23,926 nucleotides of DNA from Azonexus sp. (GTDB lineage: Bacteria > Pseudomonadota > Gammaproteobacteria > Burkholderiales > Rhodocyclaceae): NCBI GenBank assembly GCA_031274715.1, contig JAISPT010000025.1, positions 1 to 23,926 of the forward strand, given 5' to 3'. This document shows positions 1-6,665 of this stretch, piece after piece. The position numbers and the translations under genes were made by a program. Numbering within the stretch: position 1 is the first letter of the stretch; the number at the start of each line of letters is the position of its first letter. A model generated the notes under the pieces. That model saw only the letters and a list, made by a program, of their open reading frames with translations, had not been told where the DNA came from and searched no databases.

Positions 1-631
1 CCATCGCCCTGGCGTTGGCGAGGATCACGCCGTACAACAGACCCCACTTGATGTTGGGCAGCGTCACCCGCCAGAACATCTGCCAGCCGGAAGCGCCGAG
101 CGACACGGCGGCCTCTTCTTCCTCCCGACCTTGCGACTGCATCAGCGGAATCAGTTCGCGGGCGATGAACGGGAAGGTGATGAACAGCGTCGCCAGAATC
201 ATGCCCGGCACGGCGAAAATGATCTTGATCTCGTGCGCCGACAGCCACGGGCCGAACGCGCCCTGCGCGCCGAACAGCAGAATGAATACGAGACCGGCGA
301 CTACCGGCGAGACGGCGAACGGCAGGTCGATCAAGGTAATCAGCAGGCTCTTGCCGCGGAACTCGAACTTGGCGATGGCCCAGGCGGCAGCGACGCCGAA
401 AGCGATGTTGAAAGGCAGCACGATCAGCGCGATCAGCACCGTCAGCCAGATCGCCGACAGGGTTTCCGGCTCGCGCAGCGCCGCCGCGTAGAGACCCCAG
501 CCCTGGGCCAACGCCTCGACGAAAACGGCGACCAGCGGCAGGCCAAGGAAAAAGAACAGGAAGCCGAGGCCGATGGTCAGCAGGGCGATCCGGACCCACG
601 CCGGTTCCTGGGTGGCGCGCGTCGACTTCAT
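1..631 (-). CDS. cysW: Sulfate ABC transporter permease CysW (partial, 3' end outside window)
   Basis: Second inner-membrane permease of the sulfate/thiosulfate ABC importer; it would pair with CysT and the ATPase CysA. The reading frame is open from the ATG at 631 to the left edge, giving 210 residues of an expected roughly 290. It begins MKSTRATQEPAWVRIAL and shows several hydrophobic segments. Near the truncated end is the EAA-type cytoplasmic loop that docks on the ATPase (EEEEAAVSLGAS followed by a V-T-L-P-N segment). The start overlaps the cysT stop by four bases (ATGA, 628-631), so translation is probably coupled. The order cysP-cysT-cysW matches the classical cysPTWA operon, and cysA would be expected further left. 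Family assignment is secure; specificity for sulfate rests on operon context. Confidence 0.93.
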   Translation of the reverse strand, partial: MKSTRATQEPAWVRIALLTIGLGFLFFFLGLPLVAVFVEALAQGWGLYAAALREPETLSAIWLTVLIALIVLPFNIAFGVAAAWAIAKFEFRGKSLLITLIDLPFAVSPVVAGLVFILLFGAQGAFGPWLSAHEIKIIFAVPGMILATLFITFPFIARELIPLMQSQGREEEEAAVSLGASGWQMFWRVTLPNIKWGLLYGVILANARAM

Positions 632-1503
632 CGCTCATCTCCGCTGGCGCGGCCGGCCGCCGCTTCGAGCGGCTCGGCGTTATGGTGGCGGTTGGCGGTC
701 CACCATTGCAGCAGGTTGATGGCCAGCAGCAGCATGAAAGAGATGGCCAGCATGACTACGGCCAGCGCCGTCGCGCCGAGCACGTCGTACTGTTCGAGCT
801 TGGAAATGATCAAAAGCGGCACGATCTCGGAAACCAGTGGCAGGTTGCCGGCGATGAAAATAACCGAGCCGAACTCGCCGAGCGCCCGGGCAAAGGCCAA
901 CGCGAAGCCAGTCAGCAAGGCTGGGAAAAGGGCCGGGAAAATGATCCGGACAAAGGTCTGGCCGCGCGAAGCACCGAGCGAAGCGGCAGCCTCCTCGACC
1001 TCGGTCTCGATATCCTCGATCACCGGCTGCAGGGTACGCACGACAAAGGGCAAGGTGATAAAGGTCAAGGCCACGACGATACCGGCCGGCGTATAGGCAA
1101 CCTTGAAACCAAGCGGTTCGAGATAACGGCCGAGCCAGCCATTGCCGGCGTACAGCGTCGCCAGCGTGATGCCGGCAACGGCGGTGGGTAGGGCGAAGGG
1201 CAGATCGACCAGAGCATCGACCAAGCGCTTGCCGGGAAAGGAGTAGCGCACCAGGATCCAGGCCACGACCAACCCGAACACGGCGTTGATGCCGGCAGCC
1301 AGCAGCGAGGAAACAAAGGTCACGCGGAAAGCGGCCAGCGTGCGCTCGCCCAGAGCGATGTCGAGAATCTGGGCGAAGCTCAACTCGGCAGCCTTGAGGA
1401 TCAAGCCGCCAAGCGGCAACAGGATCAGCAGCGATAGGTAGACCAGCGTATAGCCCAGCGCCAGGCCAAAGCCGGGCAACACGCGGCGGGATTTGACGGA
1501 CAT
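628..1503 (-). CDS. cysT: Sulfate ABC transporter permease CysT (CysU)
   Basis: First inner-membrane permease of the sulfate/thiosulfate importer, 291 residues, close to the 277 of the E. coli protein. The start chosen is the ATG at 1503 (MSVKSRRVLPGFGLALGYTL), preceded by a GGAAAAGAA ribosome-binding stretch. The frame continues upstream without a stop, but that extension has no transporter character and would run into cysP. The first transmembrane helix is near residues 13-36, with further helices around 60-85, 95-120, 140-160, 200-225 and 250-275. The EAA loop (E-V-E-E-A-A-A-S-L-G-A-S) lies around residue 180. It follows cysP by 37 bases and overlaps cysW by four bases. Confidence 0.95.
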   Translation of the reverse strand: MSVKSRRVLPGFGLALGYTLVYLSLLILLPLGGLILKAAELSFAQILDIALGERTLAAFRVTFVSSLLAAGINAVFGLVVAWILVRYSFPGKRLVDALVDLPFALPTAVAGITLATLYAGNGWLGRYLEPLGFKVAYTPAGIVVALTFITLPFVVRTLQPVIEDIETEVEEAAASLGASRGQTFVRIIFPALFPALLTGFALAFARALGEFGSVIFIAGNLPLVSEIVPLLIISKLEQYDVLGATALAVVMLAISFMLLLAINLLQWWTANRHHNAEPLEAAAGRASGDER

Positions 1504-1540
1504 GCGGTTCTTTTCCGTGATGCGGCGGGCCGGCCGCGCC

Positions 1541-2539
1541 TTATTTGGCGACGTAAACCCGGTCGAAGGTACCACCATCCTTGAAATGCGTGGCGAAAGC
1601 CTGGTTGGCGCCGCCAAACACCTCGTCGACGGTGAAGGTCTTGACCGCCGGGAAGGAAGCCGCGTACTTCTTCAGCAACTCCGGATCGCGCGGCCGCAGG
1701 TAGTTGCGCGCGGCATTCTCCTGGCCTTCCTTGGACCATAGGTATTCCAGATAGGCGGTCGCCTGTTTACGCGTGCCCTTCTTGTCTACCACCTTGTCGA
1801 CGATGGCCACCGGAAACTCGGTCTGCATGGTCAGGCTGGGATAGACGACGGTGAACTCGCCCTTGCCAAACTCCTTGGCGATCATCTCGGCCTCGGATTC
1901 GAAAGTGATCAGCACGTCGCCGATGCGCCGCTGCATGAAGGTGGTGGTCGCGTCGCGGCCGCCGGCGGCAAGCAGCGGCGCGTTCTTCAACAGCTTGCCG
2001 AGGAATTCCTGCGCTGTCTTGTCGTCCCCACCCGGCTGCCCGAGCGCCCACGCCCAGGCCGACAAGTAAGCATTGCGACCATTGCCGGAGCTTTTCGGGT
2101 TCGGCATGATGATCTGCACGCCCGGCCCTGCCAGATCGGCCCAATCCTTCAGGTTTTTGGGATTGCCCTTGCGGACGACGAAAACCATCGCCGACGTGTA
2201 AGGCGAAGCGTTGTTGGGGAATTTCTTGGCCCAGTCCTTGGCCACCAGCCCCTTGTCGGCGAGAAATTCGATGTCGTTGCCCTGGTTCATCGTCACCACG
2301 TCGGCTTCCAGGCCATCGGCAACGGCACGCGCCTGCTTACTTGAACCGGCATGCGACTGCCTCAGCTCCAGCGTTTCGCCGGTCTTGGCCTGCCAGTGTT
2401 TCTGGAACAGCGGATTGAAATCCCTGTACACGTCGCGGGCAACGTCGTAGGACACGTTGAGCAGCGTGGCATCAGCCAGCGCGGCACTGGCCACCAAGCC
2501 AAACAGCAGGGCGGACAGGGTTTTGCGGACGGCATTCAT
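1541..2539 (-). CDS. cysP: Periplasmic sulfate/thiosulfate-binding protein (CysP/Sbp family)
   Basis: Substrate-binding protein that captures sulfate, and possibly thiosulfate, in the periplasm and delivers it to CysTW. The start is the ATG at 2539, preceded by GGAG, giving 332 residues; an in-frame start 48 bases upstream would put 16 residues ahead of the signal peptide. The signal peptide is MNAVRKTLSALLFGLVASAALA with cleavage before DATLL. Family signatures visible are SYDVARDVYRDFN, QSHAGSSKQARAV, NPKSSGNGR, GGRDATTTF and the C-terminal FGGANQAFATHFKDGGTFD. SHAGSSKQ, GGRxATTTF and FESE resemble remembered E. coli CysP more than Sbp, so thiosulfate binding is possible. It is first in the operon, with a candidate regulatory site upstream. 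Confidence 0.9.
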   Translation of the reverse strand: MNAVRKTLSALLFGLVASAALADATLLNVSYDVARDVYRDFNPLFQKHWQAKTGETLELRQSHAGSSKQARAVADGLEADVVTMNQGNDIEFLADKGLVAKDWAKKFPNNASPYTSAMVFVVRKGNPKNLKDWADLAGPGVQIIMPNPKSSGNGRNAYLSAWAWALGQPGGDDKTAQEFLGKLLKNAPLLAAGGRDATTTFMQRRIGDVLITFESEAEMIAKEFGKGEFTVVYPSLTMQTEFPVAIVDKVVDKKGTRKQATAYLEYLWSKEGQENAARNYLRPRDPELLKKYAASFPAVKTFTVDEVFGGANQAFATHFKDGGTFDRVYVAK

Positions 2540-2586
2540 GCGGGAATTCTCCAGATAAGCGGCGGAACGTGAATGTAATGGAGACA

Positions 2587-2623
2587 TTTATAACCCCAAA
2601 GACAATAATTTAATTTGATTATT
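2587..2623 (-). promoter_or_regulatory. Candidate cysP promoter with AT-rich dyad (possible CysB/LysR-type operator)
   Basis: On the minus strand TATAAA (2592-2587) is a good -10 box about 48 bases before the cysP ATG. No consensus -35 hexamer lies 16-18 bases upstream. That position is instead covered by an imperfect inverted repeat, AATAAT-N8-ATTATT, at 2604-2623. It is very AT-rich in a GC-rich genome. A dyad over a weak -35 is typical of promoters that need a LysR-family activator, and CysB is the usual regulator of sulfate uptake. The dyad and the -10 are seen; the identity of the regulator is inferred. Confidence 0.45.
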
Positions 2624-2721
2624 CCGTTTTGACCTAACTGAGCCGCCAGCCAGCTACCGCCACTCTGTTCCCCAGGCCAGTGAGCGGCTATCATTCGCCA
2701 TTCTCCCTGCTGCCACCAACC

Positions 2722-3312
2722 ATGATGCGCCTATCCCGGCCCGCCACGCTCCTGCTCTCCGTCCTGCTTGCCGCCTGCGCCAGCAACCGTGAAGCTTCGC
2801 CGATCAAGCGACTGGAACAGAGTGGACCGCTCAAGGTCAATCCCGGCCTGCTCGGTCAGCCGGTGCCGGCCCAGGCGACTCCGGTCGCCGCTCCGGCCCA
2901 GCCGGCAGCCAGCGTCGCCGAACCGGTGGTACCCACCGAGAAGACGCCGGCCCCACCCGTGGCGAGCGCCCCGCAAAACCTGCGCAGCCTCTACTTCGAT
3001 TACAAGAGCGCCGAACTCAAGGACGCGGACCGCCAAGCCCTGCGCGCCCATGCCCGCTACCTGGCGGCCAACCCTCAGGTGCATCTGCGCATCGAGGGCA
3101 ATGCCGACGAACGTGGCGGCGACCGCTACAACCTGGGTCTCGGCGAACAACGCGCCGCCGCCGTGCGAGCAGCCTTGGTCGCCGAGGGAGCGGCGGAGCA
3201 GCAGATCGCCATCAAGTCGCTGGGCAAGTCACAACCCAAGCGCCAGGAAAGCGACGAGGCATCGTGGGCCGAGAACCGCCGCGCCGACCTGATCTACGAG
3301 AACGAAAAGTAG
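2722..3312 (+). CDS. Pal-like OmpA-family peptidoglycan-associated lipoprotein
   Basis: Predicted outer-membrane lipoprotein of 196 residues that would bind peptidoglycan through a C-terminal OmpA-like domain. The start taken is the first of two adjacent ATG codons (2722 or 2725), placing a lipobox LLAAC with the lipidated cysteine at about residue 19. Residues 30-90 are a proline/alanine-rich tether. The OmpA/Pal fold follows, with LYFDYKSAEL, the peptidoglycan-binding stretch EGNADERGG...YNLGLGEQRA, and the Pal-like ending W-A-E-N-R-R-A-D-L-I-Y. It stands alone between the divergent cys operon and convergent ftsX, with no tolQRAB or ybgF nearby. It may therefore be a Pal paralogue rather than the Tol-Pal subunit. 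Domain and lipoprotein nature are clear; the exact role is not. Confidence 0.85.
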   Translation: MMRLSRPATLLLSVLLAACASNREASPIKRLEQSGPLKVNPGLLGQPVPAQATPVAAPAQPAASVAEPVVPTEKTPAPPVASAPQNLRSLYFDYKSAELKDADRQALRAHARYLAANPQVHLRIEGNADERGGDRYNLGLGEQRAAAVRAALVAEGAAEQQIAIKSLGKSQPKRQESDEASWAENRRADLIYENEK

Positions 3313-3319
3313 TAGCCGC

Positions 3320-3337
3320 CCGTCGCGGCAGCGACGG
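3320..3337. terminator. Hairpin between convergent pal-like gene and ftsX
   Basis: CCGTCGC (3320-3326) and GCGACGG (3331-3337) form a seven-base-pair stem with a GGCA loop, eight bases after the pal-like stop and between convergent genes. There is no T-tract on either side, so it may act with Rho or simply mark the transcript end. Weak evidence for a true intrinsic terminator. Confidence 0.3.
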
Positions 3338-3363
3338 CATGGAGAAAGTCGTACCGACCGCGA

Positions 3364-4263
3364 CTAGTCAAACCGGCGCAGCGATAGGCTGACCGACAAC
3401 TGGGCACCGAGCCAGCCGAGCAGCGCCCCGCCGGTGGCGAGCACGGCAGCGCCGCTGGCAGCCGGCGCTTGCAGGGCGAAAGCGGTACCGTAGAGCGTCG
3501 CCAGTTCGCCGACCGGCCCGGCCAGCAGACGTAGCCCGGCCAGCACCAGGACGGCGGCGAGCAGGCCGCCGAGGGCGCCTTGCAGTGCGCCGTAGTAGTA
3601 GAACGGCCGGCGGATGAAGGCATCGGTGGCGCCGATCATCCGCGCCACCTCGATTTCGGCGGCCTGGGCCATGACCTGCAAGCGGATGGTGTTGAAGGTC
3701 ACCGCTACCAAACCGGCGGCGAACAGCCCGGCAAGCAGCGCCAGCGCCAGCCGGCCGAGACGCAGGAAGGCATCGAAGCGCTTGACCCAGGCCGAATCGA
3801 GCTGCACGTGGGCAACCTTGGGCCAACCGGCCAGTTCCTGGCTGAGGGCTTCGAGCGCTGCCGGCCCGGTGTCCTGCGGCTCGACGATGAAGGCATCGGG
3901 CAAGGGATTGCGCGGCAGGCTGGCGACAATTTCAGCCATGCCCTCGGTCTGCTGCAAGCGTTGCAGGGCTTCCTCGCGCGGCACGAAGCGCCAGTTGAGG
4001 TCACCAGCCTGGCGCAACTGGCTGGCGATTTCGTCGGCTTCCTTACGGCTGGCGCCGGGTTCCATGAACACGCTGATTTGTTTGACACCGGAAGCACGGC
4101 TGCCGAGTTCGCGCAGGTTGTCGAGCAGCACATAGCCGAGGGCCGGCAGGGTCAACGCGATGCCGATCACCAACAGCGATAGCACGGTGCTCATCGGCGC
4201 CACGAACAGCCGGCGGAAGGCTCCAGCCAGGGCGGCACGGTGCTGGGTCAGCCAGGCGCTCAC
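3364..4263 (-). CDS. ftsX: Cell-division permease-like protein FtsX
   Basis: Integral-membrane partner of FtsE in the divisome. FtsEX transmits ATP hydrolysis in the cytoplasm to periplasmic activation of septal amidases through an EnvC-type factor. The protein has 299 residues with the expected four-helix layout: a short cytoplasmic N-terminus, helix 1 around residues 24-48 (MSTVLSLLVIGIALTLPALGY), a large periplasmic loop to about 165, helix 2 near 170-192, helix 3 near 222-245 and helix 4 near 265-290. It ends LSLRRFD. Its ATG overlaps the ftsE stop by four bases (ATGA), so the two are translationally coupled. It is the last gene of the minus-strand cluster. Confidence 0.96.
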   Translation of the reverse strand: MSAWLTQHRAALAGAFRRLFVAPMSTVLSLLVIGIALTLPALGYVLLDNLRELGSRASGVKQISVFMEPGASRKEADEIASQLRQAGDLNWRFVPREEALQRLQQTEGMAEIVASLPRNPLPDAFIVEPQDTGPAALEALSQELAGWPKVAHVQLDSAWVKRFDAFLRLGRLALALLAGLFAAGLVAVTFNTIRLQVMAQAAEIEVARMIGATDAFIRRPFYYYGALQGALGGLLAAVLVLAGLRLLAGPVGELATLYGTAFALQAPAASGAAVLATGGALLGWLGAQLSVSLSLRRFD

Positions 4264-4910
4264 AGCAGCCTCCCGTGGTCGAGGCGCAAGACATTGGGAT
4301 GGCAGTACTCGATCCAGCTTTCATCGTGGGTGGCGACAACGACGGTGACGCCGACGCGATGAAAATCGGCGAACAGGTCGAGGATGGCGCGCGCCGATTC
4401 AACATCGAGATTGGCTGTCGGCTCGTCGGCCAGCAGCACGGTCGGCCGGTTGACCACGGCACGGGCGATGGCCAGGCGCTGCTGCTCGCCGCCGGAGAGG
4501 GCGATCGGATTGGCCTTCTCGCGTGCCAGCAGGCCGACCTTGTCGAGCGCCGCCTGGGCGCGGCGGATGGCGTCGCGGCGCGGTAGGCCGGCGATCAGCA
4601 ATGGCAGCAGCACGTTGTCCAACGCGCTGCGGTCGAACAGCAGTTTCTGGTCCTGGAAGACCAGGCCAAAATGTCGGCGCACGTAGGGAATGGCGCTGCG
4701 CCGCAGAGCCGACAGATTCTGCCCGTTGACCACCAAGCTGCCGGCGGTCGGCCGCTCGATCGAGGCAATCAGCTTGACCAGCGTCGTCTTGCCGGCGCCG
4801 GAATGGCCGCCGATCAGCACCATCTGCCCGGCGCTGATCTCGAAACTGATATCGCGCACGGCCTCATAACCGCCGGGATAGCGCTTGGTCAGGTTGCTGG
4901 CGACGATCAT
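4260..4910 (-). CDS. ftsE: Cell-division ATP-binding protein FtsE
   Basis: ABC-type ATPase of the FtsEX divisome complex, 216 residues, a normal length. All ABC motifs are intact: Walker A GGHSGAGKT (residues 34-42), Q-loop FQDQ (85-88), signature LSGGEQQR (138-145), Walker B LLADEPT (159-165) and the switch histidine in ATHDES (H195). The start is the ATG at 4910. No convincing Shine-Dalgarno sequence precedes it, which is unusual here. The 86 bases upstream contain an imperfect hairpin and one copy of a direct repeat, and beyond them lies a foreign-looking gene. In related bacteria ftsY directly precedes ftsE, so its native upstream context appears to have been altered. Confidence 0.97.
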   Translation of the reverse strand: MIVASNLTKRYPGGYEAVRDISFEISAGQMVLIGGHSGAGKTTLVKLIASIERPTAGSLVVNGQNLSALRRSAIPYVRRHFGLVFQDQKLLFDRSALDNVLLPLLIAGLPRRDAIRRAQAALDKVGLLAREKANPIALSGGEQQRLAIARAVVNRPTVLLADEPTANLDVESARAILDLFADFHRVGVTVVVATHDESWIEYCHPNVLRLDHGRLL

Positions 4911-4924
4911 GGATTAACGTTTGA

Positions 4925-4959
4925 CATAACCAACGCATGTAAGCGCGTCCGGGTTGATG
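4925..4959. other. Imperfect hairpin in the ftsE leader
   Basis: ATAACC (4926-4931) pairs with GGTTGAT (4952-4958) with one bulged G, and ACGC (4933-4936) pairs with GCGT (4945-4948) around an eight-base loop. It lies between the stop of the DUF6680-like gene and the ftsE start. It has no T-tract, so it is not an obvious intrinsic terminator. It could be a 3'-end structure of the inserted gene, an ftsE leader structure, or a recombination remnant. Confidence 0.35.
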
Positions 4960-4969
4960 ACGTTTTAAC
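4947..4969. repeat. Imperfect direct repeat, ftsE-side copy
   Basis: This stretch aligns with 5554-5574 on the same strand at about 18 positions with small gaps; the longest exact block is TGACGTTT (here 4958-4965). The two copies bracket the lower-GC gene between ftsE and ftsY. It could be a target duplication or crossover remnant of an insertion event. The similarity is visible; the mechanism is inferred. Confidence 0.45.
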
Positions 4970-4996
4970 TTTCACTTCGCTTATGCTCAATCCGCC

Positions 4997-5518
4997 CTAA
5001 GCCTGAGGTCCGCGTGGTGGTGGGTCTATGACATACATGGGAACAGCGCGCTTTCCATCAAGAAGCTCGATGAGTCCGCGCCGAATCGCTTCTTGCTGCT
5101 CCTCAATGTTTCCATGCGCCTTCGGGGAATAGCTAGAGTTCTTGATATGCGTCTTGTCAAAATCGTAGTCGAGCACTTGCCCCATCTTGTGCAGCAACTC
5201 AACCATCAGGTCTATACGCTTGCCCCCCCACTGCTCAGGCGAGAGGTTTCGGTCACCCAGCAAATCTAGGTACGCTCTCCAAGCTTCTATAACGGCTTTT
5301 TCCTTTCTGTTTCGCCCATTAAACTCGAGATCTATGCGATTTAGGGCAACCACATGATCCCATGAAACCATGTAGGATCTCGTCGCCATCAATGTCTTGA
5401 AGACTTGGAGCTTCCGATCTCGTACCTCGCGCCTATTATCAAGGTACCGCGTCAGTTGGACAGCAATAATAGGACCAGCGAGGACAGCGGCAATCATGAG
5501 GCAATCAGCAATTGTCAT
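4997..5518 (-). CDS. DUF6680-like membrane-anchored hypothetical protein inserted in the ftsY-ftsE cluster
   Basis: Protein of 173 residues beginning MTIADCLMIAAVLAGPIIA. The ATG at 5518 was chosen because GGAG sits six bases before it; an in-frame TTG lies 12 bases upstream. Residues 5-24 form one hydrophobic helix, followed by a basic juxtamembrane stretch (TRYLDNRREVRDRK) and a soluble, helix-rich domain. The pattern MTIAD...GP...RYLD...KLxVFKTLMATR resembles the uncharacterised DUF6680 family from memory; no function is known. By hand count GC is about 51%, against about 65% for its neighbours. It is co-oriented with ftsY and ftsE and separates two genes normally adjacent, so recent acquisition is likely. 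The single N-terminal helix suggests the inner membrane. Confidence 0.8.
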   Translation of the reverse strand: MTIADCLMIAAVLAGPIIAVQLTRYLDNRREVRDRKLQVFKTLMATRSYMVSWDHVVALNRIDLEFNGRNRKEKAVIEAWRAYLDLLGDRNLSPEQWGGKRIDLMVELLHKMGQVLDYDFDKTHIKNSSYSPKAHGNIEEQQEAIRRGLIELLDGKRAVPMYVIDPPPRGPQA

Positions 5519-5553
5519 TCGGTGCTCCAAGAAAGCTAGCTATGTTATAGACG

Positions 5554-5574
5554 GTTCCGCTTGGTGACGTTTAC
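5554..5574. repeat. Imperfect direct repeat, ftsY-side copy
   Basis: Partner of 4947-4969. It contains the exact block TGACGTTT (5565-5572) and includes the ftsY stop codon (5571-5573). The stretch between the copies, about 600 bases, holds the lower-GC gene. Confidence 0.45.
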
Positions 5575-6557
5575 TCGAATAGCGCCTCGACGAAATCCCT
5601 GGCCGAGAAGGGGCGCAAATCGTCGATCTGTTCGCCAATGCCGATGAAGCGGATCGGTTTCGGGCACTGGCGGGCGATGGCGGCAACGACGCCGCCCTTG
5701 GCGGTACCGTCGAGCTTGGTGACGATCAGGCCGGTCACCTGGACCGCCTTATCGAAAGCCTTGACCTGCTGCAGGGCGTTCTGGCCGATATTGGCGTCGA
5801 GTACCAGCAGCGTCTCGTGCGGACCATCCGGCTCGACTTTCTGGATCACCCGGCGGACCTTGGCGATTTCCTCCATCAAATGCAGTTGGGTCGGCAGGCG
5901 GCCGGCGGTATCGGCCAGCACGATGTCGATGCCGCGCGCCTTGGCCGCCGAGATGGCATCGAAGATCACCGCCGCCGGGTCGCCCGACTCCTGGGCGACG
6001 ACCGTGACGTTGTTGCGCTCGCCCCAGGTCTGCAACTGCTCGCGGGCAGCGGCGCGGAAGGTATCGCCGGCAGCCAGCAGTACGCTCTTGCCCTGGCTCT
6101 GGAAATACTTGGCCAGCTTGCCGATCGAGGTCGTCTTGCCGGCGCCATTGACGCCGGCAATCATGATCACGTAAGGCTTGTGGCCACCGATTTCGAGCGG
6201 CTGCTCCAACGGCTGCAGAACGTCGAGCAGCGCCTCGGCCAGCGCCTGCTGGATGGCCTGCGGTGTTTCCAACTTGTCGCGTTTGGCGGCCTTCTTCAAT
6301 TCGTCGAGCAAGTGGGTAGTCGCCTCGATGCCGACGTCCGAGGTGAGCAGCAGGCTTTCCAACTCTTCGAGCAATTCGTCGTCAACCTTGCCACGGGCGA
6401 AAATCGACTTGAGCTTGCCGCCCCACTGGGCACGGGTGCGGGCCAGCCCCTGGAACAGGCGCTCGCGCCATGACGGCGCAGCAGCGGGGGTGACAATGGG
6501 AGCGGCGGCGGATTCGCCCTGGGCGTCCGGCGCGGATTTTTTCAGGAAACTAAACAT
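5571..6557 (-). CDS. ftsY: Signal recognition particle receptor FtsY
   Basis: SRP receptor GTPase that docks ribosome-nascent-chain-SRP complexes at the inner membrane for co-translational insertion. It has 328 residues. The N-terminal membrane-targeting A region is short (about 50 residues, MFSFLKK...), followed by the helical N domain (about 55-120) and the G domain. GTPase motifs visible are G1 GVNGAGKT (135-142), the DTFRAAAREQL insertion-box region (165-175), G3 DTAGR (216-220) and G4 TKLDG (280-284), with the closing G5 region FIGIGEQIDDLRPF. It is the first gene of the minus-strand ftsY-(DUF6680)-ftsE-ftsX cluster and is divergent from the M16 peptidase genes. Confidence 0.97.
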   Translation of the reverse strand: MFSFLKKSAPDAQGESAAAPIVTPAAAPSWRERLFQGLARTRAQWGGKLKSIFARGKVDDELLEELESLLLTSDVGIEATTHLLDELKKAAKRDKLETPQAIQQALAEALLDVLQPLEQPLEIGGHKPYVIMIAGVNGAGKTTSIGKLAKYFQSQGKSVLLAAGDTFRAAAREQLQTWGERNNVTVVAQESGDPAAVIFDAISAAKARGIDIVLADTAGRLPTQLHLMEEIAKVRRVIQKVEPDGPHETLLVLDANIGQNALQQVKAFDKAVQVTGLIVTKLDGTAKGGVVAAIARQCPKPIRFIGIGEQIDDLRPFSARDFVEALFE

Positions 6558-6639
6558 GGGAGCAGAGGTCTCAGGGCAAGCTGACAGGCAGGCGACAAGC
6601 CGTTAAGATGCCGTGCGAATCGAAGCAAATTAGCCCCGA

Positions 6640-6648
6640 ATTCTAGCA
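6640..6648 (-). promoter_or_regulatory. Possible extended -10 promoter for ftsY
   Basis: In the 108-base gap between divergent ftsY and the first M16 gene, the minus strand reads TGCTAGAAT, an extended -10 box (TGn plus TAGAAT), about 83 bases before the ftsY ATG. No good -35 is seen, which extended -10 promoters tolerate. Visual match only. Confidence 0.3.
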
Positions 6649-6665
6649 GAAAGCCACTATCCCCC

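Noticed and set aside
131..1096. Plus-strand open frames over cysW and cysT
   Set aside because: Antisense shadows of two clear permease genes; the product is Arg/Gln/Asp-rich with no domain.
1504..1617. Longer N-terminus for CysT
   Set aside because: The extension overlaps the cysP coding end, lacks hydrophobic character, and a ribosome-binding site marks the ATG at 1503.
4924..4986. attC-like site downstream of the DUF6680-like gene (outer boxes GCATAAG and GTTATGT on the minus strand, 63 bases)
   Set aside because: The outer boxes pair at only five of seven positions, the clearest hairpin in the region pairs different bases, and no matching core site is seen before the gene. The direct repeat explains the boundaries better.
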